Positions 13,602 to 14,016 of a stretch of 14,016 nucleotides of DNA are shown in pieces; positions within the stretch are counted from its first letter, which is position 1; the number at the start of each line of letters is the position of its first letter. This DNA comes from Desulfatitalea sp. (lineage in GTDB: Bacteria; Desulfobacterota; Desulfobacteria; Desulfobacterales; Desulfosarcinaceae). Location of the stretch: positions 1 through 14,016 of the forward strand of contig JAGTVD010000357.1 in the NCBI GenBank assembly GCA_018224505.1, given 5' to 3'. Made by a program: the position numbers and the translations under genes. The notes under the pieces were generated by a model, which was given only the letters and a program-made list of their open reading frames with translations, was not told the origin of the DNA and did no database searches.

Positions 13602-14016
13602 ATGTCCCCTTCACCAAGCAGCACCATAATCCTGGCAGGTTTGCAGAAGAACTCGCTGATTGACTTCCCGGGCCGGGTCAGCTGCGTGGCCTTTGTCACC
13701 GGCTGCAATTTCGCCTGCCCCTATTGCCACAACCCGATGCTGGCCAGAGGCGCCTATCCCCAGCGGATTACGGTCCCTCAGTTGCTGGATTTCCTCCTGC
13801 CCCGCCGCAAGCTGATCGATGGGGTGGTGATTTCCGGCGGCGAGCCCACTCTGCACCCGGGTCTGCCGGATCTGTGCCGGGCGATTCGTAATGCCGGTAT
13901 GGCCGTCAAACTCGATACCAACGGCAGTCGACCCGCCGTGCTGGACCGTTTGATCCACCTGGGGCTTGTCGACTTCGTGGCCATGGACATCAAAACCGCG
14001 CCGGCAAGCTACGGGC
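13602..14016 (+). CDS. nrdG: Anaerobic ribonucleotide reductase activating protein, radical SAM (3' truncated by window)
   Basis: A radical SAM enzyme that uses a [4Fe-4S] cluster and S-adenosylmethionine to create the glycyl radical on NrdD. The first 138 residues are visible. They begin with a short leader and ILAGLQKNSLIDFPG, the typical opening of the NrdG2-like group, then the cluster motif CxxxCxxC as CNFACPYC (Cys35, Cys39, Cys42). The SAM-binding VISGGEP follows, then LDTNGS and the strand DFVAMDIKT. The frame is open at the right edge. An in-frame ATG at 13575, directly after a TAA, would add nine basic residues; neither start has a strong ribosome-binding site. Position downstream of nrdD on the same strand supports the pairing. 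Confidence 0.92.
   Translation, partial: MSPSPSSTIILAGLQKNSLIDFPGRVSCVAFVTGCNFACPYCHNPMLARGAYPQRITVPQLLDFLLPRRKLIDGVVISGGEPTLHPGLPDLCRAIRNAGMAVKLDTNGSRPAVLDRLIHLGLVDFVAMDIKTAPASYG

Overview
The window looks like a chromosomal, GC-rich housekeeping region of a strictly anaerobic deltaproteobacterium (Desulfobacterota; a Desulfobacterales-like sulfate reducer is my best guess). The reasons are protein style rather than a search: a single long bifunctional Rel protein, an ispG-proS pair, an archaeal/eukaryotic-type ProRS, and oxygen-independent class II and class III ribonucleotide reductases side by side. I see no mobile element, CRISPR array, phage gene or rRNA.

Layout, left half. The 3' part of lon (1-830, +) is followed by a short tRNA operon with a good promoter (tRNA-Val TAC, tRNA-Asp GTC) and a strong hairpin terminator. 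Pyruvate kinase (1185-2609, +) comes next, then a 354-base hairpin-rich non-coding stretch and a small single-domain PilZ protein (2964-3290, +), which binds c-di-GMP if its motifs are functional. The PilZ gene converges, with an 11-base gap, on rel (3302-5446, -), the ppGpp synthetase/hydrolase.

Layout, right half. Reading leftward on the minus strand from about 10.9 kb are the B12-dependent class II ribonucleotide reductase (8341-10830), ispG (7172-8251), proS (5626-7146) and then rel. Reading rightward are the class III anaerobic reductase nrdD (11186-13414) and the start of its radical-SAM activase nrdG (13602 to the window end).

How the genes fit together. The two reductase systems are divergent and share a 355-base intergenic region. 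It holds a pair of NrdR-like boxes whose centres are 31 bases apart and TTGACA promoters facing both ways, so a single NrdR repressor could control both oxygen-independent routes to deoxynucleotides. ispG and proS are 25 bases apart and probably co-transcribed (isoprenoid precursor synthesis and tRNA-Pro charging). Rel senses amino-acid starvation and would affect the tRNA promoter, which has a G+C-rich base run after its -10.

No clearly new multi-gene system is present. The items most worth checking are non-coding: the NrdR operator pair, the structured leader before the PilZ gene, the long inverted repeat between proS and rel, and the near-copy of the pyk ribosome-binding/start region inside the preceding tRNA terminator. 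Two proteins (pyruvate kinase and ProRS) look like lineages unusual for Proteobacteria.
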